From CAZEFK01 sp964511405 (GTDB lineage Bacteria > Pseudomonadota > Alphaproteobacteria > Elsterales > Elsteraceae): a DNA stretch of 53,033 nucleotides. The notes under the pieces are model-generated. The model saw only the letters and a program-made list of their open reading frames with translations. It made no database searches and was not told the origin of the DNA. A program made the position numbers and the translations under genes. Location: positions 1-53,033 of the forward strand of contig CAZEFK010000011.1 of assembly GCA_964511405.1 (NCBI GenBank), given 5' to 3'. Below are positions 8,248 through 15,711 of this stretch, one piece after another. How positions within the stretch are numbered: the first letter of the stretch is position 1; every line of letters starts with the position of its first letter.

Positions 8248-8494
8248 GGCCGGGCAGGTCTCGAGCCTGCATGTCGATCCGGAGACCGCGGTTCGCGCCG
8301 CCGCCGCCGTCACGGCGATGCAGGTCGCGCGGGGCGAGGCCGCCAGGGTCGAGGTCCGCGACGCGACCGGCGCCGTAATCTGGCGCGCTGCGAGCCAGGA
8401 GGACGCGGTCGAGTCAGGGGCCGGGCCAGGGGTCGGGTCAGGCCTCGGCGACGGATCCGAGCCCGGGGAATTCGGGCGCCCCCCGAGACGTTAG
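8231..8494 (+). CDS. hypothetical small protein
   Basis: An 87-residue reading frame. The first 55 residues look like a real fold: a beta start (MFRVLKAGQVSSLHV), an Ala-rich helix (DPETAVRAAAAVTAMQVARGE) and two strands (ARVEVRDATGAVIW). The remainder is Gly/Pro/Ser-rich and may be disordered or fortuitous. It overlaps the preceding small gene by 17 bp, which suggests translational coupling. I do not recognise a named family. Confidence 0.4.
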   Translation: MFRVLKAGQVSSLHVDPETAVRAAAAVTAMQVARGEAARVEVRDATGAVIWRAASQEDAVESGAGPGVGSGLGDGSEPGEFGRPPRR

Positions 8495-8549
8495 CGGGCT
8501 GCAGCGTACGGGAGCGGAGAATCCGGTGATGAGCGGCAGAGGTGAGCCC

Positions 8550-8711
8550 ATGGCCTTGTATGTCCTGGTCGAGCGCTATCGCGCCCTGGCACAATCAGTG
8601 CGCGACGACCAGGCCCGCGCGGCGCTCGCCGGGCTCGCCGACCGCATCGAGCGGGTGATTCTGCCGCAGGACCGCTTTGCCACGGAGCCGAACCCGGCCG
8701 CGCAACGCTAG
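8550..8711 (+). CDS. hypothetical small helical protein
   Basis: A 53-residue protein. ATG 8550 is preferred because AGAGGTG lies 5 nt upstream; GTG 8526 and ATG 8529 are in-frame alternatives. YVLVERYRALAQSVRDDQARAALAGLADRIERV resembles the two-helix pattern of the genes at 8026 and 50989 (Y-R-x-L-A, then L-A-x-L-A-D-R-I-E), but lacks the Q-C-R core. It ends 17 bp before the converging yjfF-like gene. Confidence 0.45.
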   Translation: MALYVLVERYRALAQSVRDDQARAALAGLADRIERVILPQDRFATEPNPAAQR

Positions 8712-8728
8712 TCGCGCTGGGGGCCCGG

Positions 8729-9700
8729 CTATCCGGCGCGGCCGCGCCGCCGGCCCAGGCCGGGCCCGGTCATCACCACGACCATCAGGAACAGGCCGCG
8801 CACGACCGACTGCCAATAGGCGCTGAGGCTGATCCAGCCCATGCCGTTCTCGAAGTTGAGGACGTTGAAGATCAGCCCCAGCAGCAGCACGCCGGCGAGC
8901 GTCGCCATCACCGAGCCGACGCCGCCGGTGAGCAGCGTGCCGCCGACCACGACGGCGGCGATCGAGAACAGCTCCCAGCCCACGCCCTCGGCGGGCTGTC
9001 CCGCGCCGAACTGGGCCGCCAGGATCACGCCCGCCAAGCCCGCCAGCACGCCCGACTGGAGATAGACCAGGCGCTTGACCCGGTCCACCGCCAGGCCCAT
9101 CAGCCGCGCCGCCTCCTCGTTGCCGCCGATCGCCAGCACCGTGCGGCCGAACCGGGTGCGGTTCAGCAGGAGCGAGCCGCAGCCATAGGCGACGAGGCCG
9201 ATCCAGGCCGGGACCGGGATGCCGGCCAGGTCGCCCTGGCCGAGGTCGGTGAATGCCGTGTCATAGGAGACCGAGACCGACTGGTTGTGCGCCAGCAGCA
9301 GCGCCGTGCCGCTGGCCGCCAGCATGCCCGACAGGGTGGCGATGAAGGGCTGGATGCCGAGCTGGGTGATCAGAAGGCCGTTGAACAGGCCCACGGCGGC
9401 GCCGGCCGCGACGCCGCCCGCGAGCCCGGCGCCCAACCCCAGCGGCGACAGCATGGCCGCGACCACGCTGGCCAGCGCCGCCGTCGTCCCGACCGACAGG
9501 TCGATGCCGCCTGTTATGATCACGAAGGCCATGCCGAGCCCGGTCAGCGCGAACATGGCGTTGTAGCGCAGCACGCTCAGCACGTTGAACAGGCCCAGGA
9601 AATGCTCGTAGCGCAGGGCGCCGAACAGGATCAGCAGGGCCAGCGCCACCAGTGCCCGGCCCTGGCGCGGCGTCGCCGCCGCGCCCTGGCGCGGCGTCAT
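8729..9700 (-). CDS. yjfF: sugar ABC transporter permease, YjfF-like
   Basis: A 323-residue inner-membrane permease of the ribose/galactofuranose importer class. It has about eight to ten hydrophobic spans, the family motif FVIITGGIDLSVGTTAALAS (about 60-79), FNGLLITQLGIQPFIATLSGM (about 105-125) and a cytoplasmic AIGGNEEAARLMGLAVDRVKR loop that contacts the ATPase. It is the last gene of a ytfQ-ytfR-ytfT-yjfF set in the E. coli order and overlaps ytfT by 4 bp (ATGA), which fixes the start at 9700; the longer open frame upstream is read-through. With YtfT it should form the heteromeric membrane pore. Confidence 0.85.
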   Translation of the reverse strand: MTPRQGAAATPRQGRALVALALLILFGALRYEHFLGLFNVLSVLRYNAMFALTGLGMAFVIITGGIDLSVGTTAALASVVAAMLSPLGLGAGLAGGVAAGAAVGLFNGLLITQLGIQPFIATLSGMLAASGTALLLAHNQSVSVSYDTAFTDLGQGDLAGIPVPAWIGLVAYGCGSLLLNRTRFGRTVLAIGGNEEAARLMGLAVDRVKRLVYLQSGVLAGLAGVILAAQFGAGQPAEGVGWELFSIAAVVVGGTLLTGGVGSVMATLAGVLLLGLIFNVLNFENGMGWISLSAYWQSVVRGLFLMVVVMTGPGLGRRRGRAG

Positions 9701-10689
9701 CGCCGGCCCCGCTGCTGCGACCACACCGCCAGCGCGATGATGGCGCCCTTGACCACCAGCGCCGAGGCGTCGGGCACGCCGTTGGCGAGCAGGGCATAGC
9801 GGACCAATTGGATGATCAGGGCGCCCAGCAGGGTGCCGACGACCGAGGCCCGGCCGCCGGTGAAGGGCGTGCCGCCGACCGCGACGGCGGCGATGGCGTC
9901 GAGCTCCATGCCCAGGCCGACCAGGTTGGCGTCGCTGGACGAATTGATCGACACCACCACCAGGCCGGCGAGACCGGCGCACAGGCCACTGGCGGCATAG
10001 GCCAGGCGCTTGACCCGGGCCACCGGGATCCCGGCCAGCCGCGCTGCCGTCTCGTTGCCGCCGACCGCCAGGATCTGCCGGCCGAGCAGGGTCCGCCGCA
10101 TCATCCAGGCGGCCGCCGCGACCAGCGCCAGCATGATCGCGACCTGCACCGGCACGCCCAGGACGCGGCCGAGGCCGATGACCTGGAACGCCGGGTTCTT
10201 GAACACCTGCAGGTTGCCGTTGGTCAGGACCTGGGCGATGCCGCGCCCGGCGATGAACAGCACCAGGGTCCCGACGATCGGCTGAACCCGGAAGCGGGTG
10301 ATGAACCAGCCGTTGAACAGGCCCAGCAATCCCGCGGCCGCGACCGGCACCACGAAGGCCAGGGTGACGCCCAGCGCCGGGTGGTCCACGCCGAAGGCGC
10401 TGAGGAAGATCAGCGGCGCCAGCGCGCCGGCGATCGCCATCAGCGAGCCGACGGATAGGTCGATGCCGCCGGTCGCGATGACCAGGGTCATGCCGATCGC
10501 CACGATCACGATCGTCGCGACCTGGGTCAGGTTGACGTTGAGGGTCTGCCAGCTGACGAAATGCGGCGTCACCGCCAGGTTGAAGGCGAGCAGCACGGCC
10601 AGCGCGGCGAGGGCGGCATGGCGGCGCAGCGCCGCCGGCGGCCGCCGGACCGGGGGCGCCGCGGCCCGGCCGGCCTCGGCCTCAAGCAT
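9697..10689 (-). CDS. ytfT: sugar ABC transporter permease, YtfT-like
   Basis: A 330-residue permease with the same class motifs as its partner: LVIATGGIDLSVGSLMAIAG (about 95-114), LFNGWFITRFRVQPIVGTLVL and AVGGNETAARLAGIPVARVKR. The N-terminal 25 residues are polar and Arg-rich, followed by hydrophobic spans. It overlaps ytfR by 8 bp and yjfF by 4 bp, so translation is coupled through three cistrons. Assignment to YtfT rather than RbsC rests on the clear YtfQ-like binding protein in the same operon and on the presence of two distinct permeases. Confidence 0.85.
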   Translation of the reverse strand: MLEAEAGRAAAPPVRRPPAALRRHAALAALAVLLAFNLAVTPHFVSWQTLNVNLTQVATIVIVAIGMTLVIATGGIDLSVGSLMAIAGALAPLIFLSAFGVDHPALGVTLAFVVPVAAAGLLGLFNGWFITRFRVQPIVGTLVLFIAGRGIAQVLTNGNLQVFKNPAFQVIGLGRVLGVPVQVAIMLALVAAAAWMMRRTLLGRQILAVGGNETAARLAGIPVARVKRLAYAASGLCAGLAGLVVVSINSSSDANLVGLGMELDAIAAVAVGGTPFTGGRASVVGTLLGALIIQLVRYALLANGVPDASALVVKGAIIALAVWSQQRGRR

Positions 10690-12232
10690 TGCCGCCTGCC
10701 AGGGCCGCCGGGTCGTGGGCCATGGCCGCCATGATCGCCGGGATGCTGGCCTCGGCGCGCGCCAGGTCGGCGACGGTGCGGCCGTCGGCCAGCACGAACA
10801 CCCGGTCGGCCCCCTCGACGATCTCGTCCAGCTCCGACGAGATCATCAGCACGCCCAGGCCCTGGTCGGCCAGCGCGCGCATCAGGGCCTGGATCTCGGC
10901 CTTGGCGCCGACGTCGATGCCGCGGGTCGGCTCGTCCAGGATCAGCAGCCGCGGTTCGGTGCACAGCCAGCGTGCCAGCAGCACCTTCTGCTGGTTGCCG
11001 CCGGACAGCTCGCGGATCGGCTGCTCCGGTCCGGCCGCCTTGATGCCGAGGCGGGCGACGAAGCGGTCGACGATCACGCGCTGGCGCGCCTCGTCGACCA
11101 CCCCGGCGCGGGCCAGGCGCGGTAGCAGCGCCAGGGTCAGGTTCTCGCGCACCGACATCTCGGGGATGATGCCCTCGACCTTGCGATCCTCGGCGCAGAA
11201 GCCGACGCCCAGCGCGATCGCCTCGGCCGGTGTCTTGGGTGCCGAGGCCTTGCCCATCAGGCGGATCGTGCCCGAGTCGGGCGGGTCGGCGCCGAACACG
11301 GCGCGCGCGACCTCGGTCCGTCCGGACCCCAGCAGACCGGCCAAGCCGACGATCTGCCCGGCCTGGACCGCGACGCGGGCGTCGCGGAGCTTGCGGCCGG
11401 CCTGGAGGCCCTTGGCGGCCAGCAGCTCGGCGCCGGCCGCGTGCGCGGCCCCGGTAAAGCCGGTGGCGTGCGCCTGCACCTGGCCGCGGTCGCGCCCGAG
11501 CATGGCGGCGACCAGGCCCAGCTTGTCGATCTCGGCGAGCCGCCGGGTCAGGACGGTGCGGCCGTCGCGCATCACGGTCACGCGGTCGCAGACGGCGTAC
11601 AGCTCGTCCAGCCGGTGCGAGATGAAGATCACCGCCACGCCGTCGCGCGCGAGCTGGCGGATCACCTGGAACAGCACCCCGACCTCGCGCTCGTCCAGGG
11701 ACGAGGTCGGCTCGTCCATGATCACCAGGCGGGCGCGGAACGACACCGCGCGGGCGATGGCCACCATCTGCTGGATCGGGGTGCTGAGTGCGATCAGCGG
11801 CTGGCGGACGTCGAGGTCGAGGGCGAAGCGCCGCATCAGGGCGGCGGCCTCGGCGTTCATGCGCCGCCAGTCGAGCAGCCCGAAGCGGCGGTGCTCGCGC
11901 CCGAGGAAGATGTTCTCGGCCACCGAGCGGAAGGGGATGAGGTTGATCTCCTGGTAGATCGTGCTGATGCCGCCGCGCTGCGCCGCCTCGGGCGAGGCGA
12001 AGTCGACCGGGCGGCCGTCGAATTCGATGGTGCCGGCGTCGCGCCGGTGGGCGCCGGTCAAGACCTTGACCAGGGTCGACTTGCCGGCGCCGTTCTGGCC
12101 GATCAGCGCCATGACCTCGCCCGGCCGCACCTCGAGTGCCGCGTCGGACAGGGCCTGGGCGCCGTCGAACCGCTTGTCGATGGCGCGCATTGCCAGGAGA
12201 GGGGCGGTCGCCGTCATGGAGATGCTCGCCAT
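10682..12232 (-). CDS. ytfR: sugar ABC transporter ATP-binding protein, YtfR-like (two-domain)
   Basis: A 516-residue tandem ABC ATPase energising furanose uptake. Domain 1 has Walker A GQNGAGKST (45-53), and VIMDEPTSSLDEREV as Walker B. Its signature motif is degenerate (LSTPIQQMVAIARAVS), which is usual for sugar ATPases. Domain 2 has a degenerate Walker A (GLLGSGRTE), an intact LSGGNQQKVLLARWL signature and LLILDEPTRGIDVGAK. The start at 12232 is chosen for GGAGGAG lying 8 nt upstream; ATG 12217 is an alternative. That ribosome-binding site lies inside the 3' arm of a perfect hairpin (12238-12270), so translation is probably gated. Confidence 0.9.
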   Translation of the reverse strand: MASISMTATAPLLAMRAIDKRFDGAQALSDAALEVRPGEVMALIGQNGAGKSTLVKVLTGAHRRDAGTIEFDGRPVDFASPEAAQRGGISTIYQEINLIPFRSVAENIFLGREHRRFGLLDWRRMNAEAAALMRRFALDLDVRQPLIALSTPIQQMVAIARAVSFRARLVIMDEPTSSLDEREVGVLFQVIRQLARDGVAVIFISHRLDELYAVCDRVTVMRDGRTVLTRRLAEIDKLGLVAAMLGRDRGQVQAHATGFTGAAHAAGAELLAAKGLQAGRKLRDARVAVQAGQIVGLAGLLGSGRTEVARAVFGADPPDSGTIRLMGKASAPKTPAEAIALGVGFCAEDRKVEGIIPEMSVRENLTLALLPRLARAGVVDEARQRVIVDRFVARLGIKAAGPEQPIRELSGGNQQKVLLARWLCTEPRLLILDEPTRGIDVGAKAEIQALMRALADQGLGVLMISSELDEIVEGADRVFVLADGRTVADLARAEASIPAIMAAMAHDPAALAGGNA

Positions 12233-12237
12233 GCTCT

Positions 12238-12270
12238 GGACTCCTCCATCCGGCGAGGGTGGAGGAGTCC
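12238..12270 (-). promoter_or_regulatory. inter-cistronic hairpin enclosing the ytfR ribosome-binding site
   Basis: A perfect 11-bp inverted repeat (GGACTCCTCCA at 12238-12248 and TGGAGGAGTCC at 12260-12270) with an 11-nt loop, in the 76-bp gap between ytfQ and ytfR. In the minus-strand mRNA the 3' arm contains GGAGGAG, the ribosome-binding site of ytfR, and ends 5 nt before the ATG. The fold would hide the site. It may also act as a 3' stabiliser of the ytfQ message, a common way to make more binding protein than ATPase. Confidence 0.7.
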
Positions 12271-12308
12271 AGGATCGCCTTTGACGAACGCGCCGGCAAT
12301 CACGGTCT

Positions 12309-13289
12309 CTAGAACGCCGTCGCCAGCATCTCCTTGGCGTTGCCGGCGTCGAAGAAGCGGTCGGGGTTGATGATGATCGGCGGGATCTTCTCGCCGGCGC
12401 CATAGCTGTAGAGGATCTCGAACGCCTTCGGTCCGAAGCGCGGGCTGCATTCGCAGGTCGCGCCCATCTTGCCCTCGATGATCGCCTGGACCGCGTCCTT
12501 TTCGCCGTCGATCGAGACCACCAGGATGTCCTTGCCCGGCTTCTTGCCGGCCGCTTCGATCGCCGCGATCGCGCCCAGCGCCATCTCGTCGTTGTGGGCG
12601 TAGACGACCGTGGCGTCGGGATGGGCCTGCAGCAGGGTCTCGGCGACCTGCCGGCCCTTGTCGCGGGCGAAGTCGCCCGACTGGCTCGCCACCAGCTGCA
12701 GGCCCGGCGCCTTGGCCTTGACCTGGTCGTCGAAGCCTTTCTTGCGATCGTTGGCCGGCGAGCTGCCGATGGTGCCCTCGAGCTCGATGACCTTGCCGGT
12801 GCCGCCGGTGGTCTTGATCACCCAATCGGCGACGCGCTGGCCCTCCAGGATGAAGTCCGAGCCGACGAAGGCCAGGTAGTCCTCGCCGGCCTTGGCCAGG
12901 GTCGGATCGACGCTGCGGTCGATCAGCAGCACCGGGATGCCGGCCTTCTTGGCGGCCATGACCGCGGGGATCAGCGGCTTCTCCTCGCGCGGCGCCAGGA
13001 AGATGAAGTCGACGCCCTGGGCGATCATGCTGTTGACATCGGCGACCTGCTTGGCCGCCGAGCTCGCGGCGTCGGTATAGACCAGCTGGCAGCCGCGCTT
13101 CTTGGCCTCGTCCTGCATGCTGGCGGTCTGCGCCAGGCGCCACGGGTTGTTGCTCTCGGTCTGGGCGAAGCCGACCTTGTAATGGTCCTTCTTCTTCAGC
13201 GGTGGCACGGCGCCGAAGGCGGGCGACAGGACGAGCCCGGCAGCCCCGGCGGCGGTGCTGACCAGCAGTGATCGGCGGGTGATGAGCAT
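12309..13289 (-). CDS. ytfQ: periplasmic sugar-binding protein, YtfQ-like
   Basis: A 326-residue Peripla_BP_4-type binding protein. It matches E. coli YtfQ (galactofuranose binding) segment by segment as I remember that sequence: VGFAQTESNNPWR, AEAxKRG-like EAKKRGCQLVYTDA, IAQGVDFIFLAP, ILEGQRVADWVIK, VIELEGTIGSSPANDRKKGF, SQSGDFARDKGRQV, VVYAHNDEMALGAI and GKDILVVSIDG. The N-terminus MLITRRSLLVSTAAGAAG looks like a twin-arginine signal. ATG 13287-13289 is preferred to 13310 because GGGGAGG lies 8 nt upstream of it. The pairing with YtfR/T/YjfF supports furanose uptake; exact ligand is inference. Confidence 0.87.
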   Translation of the reverse strand: MLITRRSLLVSTAAGAAGLVLSPAFGAVPPLKKKDHYKVGFAQTESNNPWRLAQTASMQDEAKKRGCQLVYTDAASSAAKQVADVNSMIAQGVDFIFLAPREEKPLIPAVMAAKKAGIPVLLIDRSVDPTLAKAGEDYLAFVGSDFILEGQRVADWVIKTTGGTGKVIELEGTIGSSPANDRKKGFDDQVKAKAPGLQLVASQSGDFARDKGRQVAETLLQAHPDATVVYAHNDEMALGAIAAIEAAGKKPGKDILVVSIDGEKDAVQAIIEGKMGATCECSPRFGPKAFEILYSYGAGEKIPPIIINPDRFFDAGNAKEMLATAF

Positions 13290-13365
13290 CGGTGGTCCTC
13301 CCCAGGACATGCGCTCTGCGCATGTCCTTCCATCACTGATGCGGGGAGCCCGCTATCGGGCTCCC
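13290..13365 (-). promoter_or_regulatory. structured 5' leader of the ytf operon with competing hairpins around the ribosome-binding site
   Basis: In the minus-strand mRNA two strong stems precede ytfQ. The first is a 9-bp stem with a 4-nt loop (arms 13344-13352 and 13357-13365). The second is an 11-bp stem with a 3-nt loop (13304-13328) that ends directly at the ribosome-binding site GGGGAGG. Two competing pairings are visible. CUCCCC (13343-13348) from the first stem is complementary to GGGGAG (13298-13303) of the ribosome-binding site. GUCCU (13304-13308) from the second stem can pair with AGGAC (13295-13299), putting the site in a GGGG loop. This is the architecture of a translational switch; no named riboswitch class was recognised. 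Confidence 0.55.
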
Positions 13366-13485
13366 GGCTTCGGCCGCTCGCAGGCGGCTTTCGTCGATGC
13401 TCGCCCGAGTGCTAATAGTTGTCAATCGGCTTCTCATGGGTGATGACGACATGGTTGAAAAATCAATGAGTTGGATGCTAATAAT
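13366..13485. promoter_or_regulatory. divergent promoter region of ytf operon and lacI-family gene
   Basis: This AT-richer gap separates ytfQ and the LacI-type gene. On the minus strand TTGACA (13425-13420) is followed after 17 bp by GAGCAT (13402-13397), a weak -10. This would start the ytf transcript near 13390, upstream of both leader hairpins. TGCTAATA occurs twice in direct orientation (13410-13417 and 13476-13483), and TTGA-AAAA-TCAA lies at 13455-13466. Either could be the regulator's operator. Confidence 0.4.
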
Positions 13486-14508
13486 ATGCGCATGAGCGCG
13501 CGGCGGCCGACCATGACCGACGTCGCCAGCGCCGCCGGCGTGTCCCAGACCACGGTGTCGTTGGTGCTGAACCAGGCCGATGGCGCCCGGCTGTCGGCCG
13601 ACACGCGCGAGCGCGTGCTGCGGGCCGCGGCGCAGCTTGGCTACCGGCTGGGGCGGCGCGGCGCGGCCCATGCCGCCGGCGCCACCGCGGTTGCGTTCGT
13701 GTGCGACGAGCTGTCGACCGATCCCTGGACCTCGATCGGCCTCGACGGCGTGCGCGAGAAGGCGTGGGAGCGGGGCCTGACGGTCAGCGCGGCGGTGACC
13801 CGCGGCGATGCCGACATGGAACGGGCGGTGTTCGAGCGCCTGGCCGCCGAGCCGCTGGCCGGCCTGATCTACGCCACCATCAACACCCGCCAGATCCATC
13901 CGCCGCCGGCGCTGCCCGGCCGGCCGACGGTGCTGCTCAACTGCTACGTCGCCGATCGCAGCCTGCCCTCGGTGGTGCCGGGCGAGGTGGCCGGCGGCCA
14001 CACCGCCACCGACATGCTGATCCGGGCCGGGCACCGGCGCATCGGCTATATCAACGGCGAGCCGGGCATGGAGGCGTCGCGCGACCGCCTGAAGGGCTAT
14101 CGCCAGTCGCTGGCGACCGCCGACCTGCCGTTCGACGGCGCGCTGGTCACCGAGGGCAACTGGCAGCCGGTGTCGGGCTATGAGCGGACGCGGCAGCTGA
14201 TGGGGCTGGCCGCGCCGCCGACCGCAATCTTCTGCGCCAACGACCTGATGGCGCTGGGCTGCTACGAGGCGCTGCGCGAGCTGGGGCGGGCGATTCCCGG
14301 CGATGTCGCCGTGATCGGCTATGACGACCGCGAAATTGCCCGCCATCTGCACCCGCTGCTGACGACGGTGCTGCTGCCGCATTTCGAGATGGGCACCATT
14401 GCCGCCGAGCTGCTGTTCGATGCGCTGGGACGGACCGGGGTGCGGCCGCCGGCCCGGCCGCCGCAGATCAAGGTCGAGTGCCCGCTGGTGCCGCGCGCCT
14501 CGGTTTGA
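13486..14508 (+). CDS. LacI-family transcriptional regulator
   Basis: A 340-residue repressor/activator. The N-terminal LacI helix-turn-helix is clear at about residues 10-35 (TMTDVASAAGVSQTTVSLVLN), followed by the hinge-helix region (DTRERVLRAAAQLGYR). The Peripla_BP_3-type sugar-sensing domain continues to the end (AGHRRIGYINGEPGMEASRDRLKGYR, PPTAIFCANDLMALGCYEALRELG, AVIGYDD). ATG 13486 or 13492 is likely; TTG 13471 is possible but lacks support. It is divergent from the ytf operon, which is the obvious target, with the imported sugar or a derivative as effector (inference). phnM follows 54 bp downstream on the same strand. Confidence 0.9.
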   Translation: MRMSARRPTMTDVASAAGVSQTTVSLVLNQADGARLSADTRERVLRAAAQLGYRLGRRGAAHAAGATAVAFVCDELSTDPWTSIGLDGVREKAWERGLTVSAAVTRGDADMERAVFERLAAEPLAGLIYATINTRQIHPPPALPGRPTVLLNCYVADRSLPSVVPGEVAGGHTATDMLIRAGHRRIGYINGEPGMEASRDRLKGYRQSLATADLPFDGALVTEGNWQPVSGYERTRQLMGLAAPPTAIFCANDLMALGCYEALRELGRAIPGDVAVIGYDDREIARHLHPLLTTVLLPHFEMGTIAAELLFDALGRTGVRPPARPPQIKVECPLVPRASV

Positions 14509-14562
14509 ATTGGCGGCGCCGTTCGGGAAGAATGCGCCCGCCCCAACCAGACGCGAGCCGAC

Positions 14563-15711
14563 ATGACCCCGACCGTCGTCACGGCGCCGACCTTGCGCGC
14601 CGACCACACCTTGGCGCCGACCCGCATCGTGCTGGAGCAAGGGCGAATCGCCGCCCTGGAGCCGGTGTCCGCGGCCCCGGCCGGCACCGGGTCGCTGCTG
14701 GCGCTGCCCGGCATCGTCGACCTCCATGGCGATGCGTTCGAGCGCCAGCTGATGCCGCGGCCGGGCGTGCATTTCCCGCCGGTGGCGGCCCTCCTGGAGA
14801 CCGACCGCCAGATGCTGGGCAACGGCATCACGACGGCCTATCACGGCCTGACCCTGTCCTGGGAGCCGGGCCTGCGCGGCGCCGATGCGGCGCGCGCCTT
14901 CCTGGCCGGCCTCGAGGCCGCGCGCCCGCGGCTGGGCTGCGACACCCGTCTGCATCTGCGCTTCGAGACCTACAACCTGGACATGGTCGACGAGGTGATC
15001 GGCTGGATCGCGGCCGGGCGCATCGACCTGCTGGCCTTCAACGAGCACACCCAGGACCTGGCTGACGGCGTGCGCGGCGGTAAGCCGCTGACCTACTTGG
15101 CCCGCACCCAGCTGACCGAATCAGACTTCGTGGCCTTGCTCGCCCGGGTCTGCGCCCGCGCGGGCGAGGTCCCGGCGGCCGTCGCGCGGCTGGCCCAGGC
15201 GGCGGCGCAGGCCGGGCTGCCGACCGCCTCCCATGACGACGACACGCCCGAGGAGCGCCTGGCCTTCCGCGATCTCGGCTGCCGGATCTGCGAGTTCCCC
15301 AAGGACGAGGCGACCGCGCGCACCGCCGTCGGCGGCGGCGACTGGGTGATCCTGGGCGCCCCCAACGTCATGCGCGGCAAGAGCCATATCGGCCGCCTGG
15401 GCGCGATCGACGGCGTCGCCGCCGGCCTGTGCTCGATCCTGACCTCGGACTATTACTACCCGATGCTGCTGCTGGCGCCGTTCCGCCTGGCCGAAACAGG
15501 CGTCGCCACGCTGGCCAAGGCCTGGGACCTGGTCTCGCGCAACCCGGCGCGCGCCGTCGGCCTGGCCGATCGCGGCGAGATCGCACCCGGCCGCCGCGCC
15601 GACCTGGTGCTGGTCGATGTCAGCGACCCGGCGCTCCCGACCGTGGCGGCGACGATCGCGGGCGGCGACCTGGCCTATGCCCGCGGGGCGGCGTTCGCGG
15701 CGTTGGGCTAA
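14563..15711 (+). CDS. phnM: PhnM-like alpha-D-ribose 1-methylphosphonate 5-triphosphate diphosphatase
   Basis: A 382-residue amidohydrolase-superfamily enzyme. PhnM removes pyrophosphate from ribose 1-alkylphosphonate 5-triphosphate in the C-P lyase pathway. The metal-binding opening LPGIVDLHGDAFERQLMPRPGV (about 46-68) is characteristic of PhnM, as are GITTAYHGLTLSWE, the conserved ASHDDDTPEE (about 222-231), EFPKDEATARTA and VMRGKSHIGR. The C-terminus has the usual amidohydrolase GEIAPGRRADLVLVD. No other phn gene is in the window, so it is either an orphan or acts on a related substrate. It follows the LacI-type gene and its stop overlaps the converging oxygenase gene by 4 bp. Confidence 0.85.
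   Translation: MTPTVVTAPTLRADHTLAPTRIVLEQGRIAALEPVSAAPAGTGSLLALPGIVDLHGDAFERQLMPRPGVHFPPVAALLETDRQMLGNGITTAYHGLTLSWEPGLRGADAARAFLAGLEAARPRLGCDTRLHLRFETYNLDMVDEVIGWIAAGRIDLLAFNEHTQDLADGVRGGKPLTYLARTQLTESDFVALLARVCARAGEVPAAVARLAQAAAQAGLPTASHDDDTPEERLAFRDLGCRICEFPKDEATARTAVGGGDWVILGAPNVMRGKSHIGRLGAIDGVAAGLCSILTSDYYYPMLLLAPFRLAETGVATLAKAWDLVSRNPARAVGLADRGEIAPGRRADLVLVDVSDPALPTVAATIAGGDLAYARGAAFAALG

Noticed and set aside
8729..9982. Longer start for the yjfF-like permease at 9982
   Set aside because: The extra residues are out-of-frame ytfT sequence; ATG 9700 overlaps the ytfT stop.
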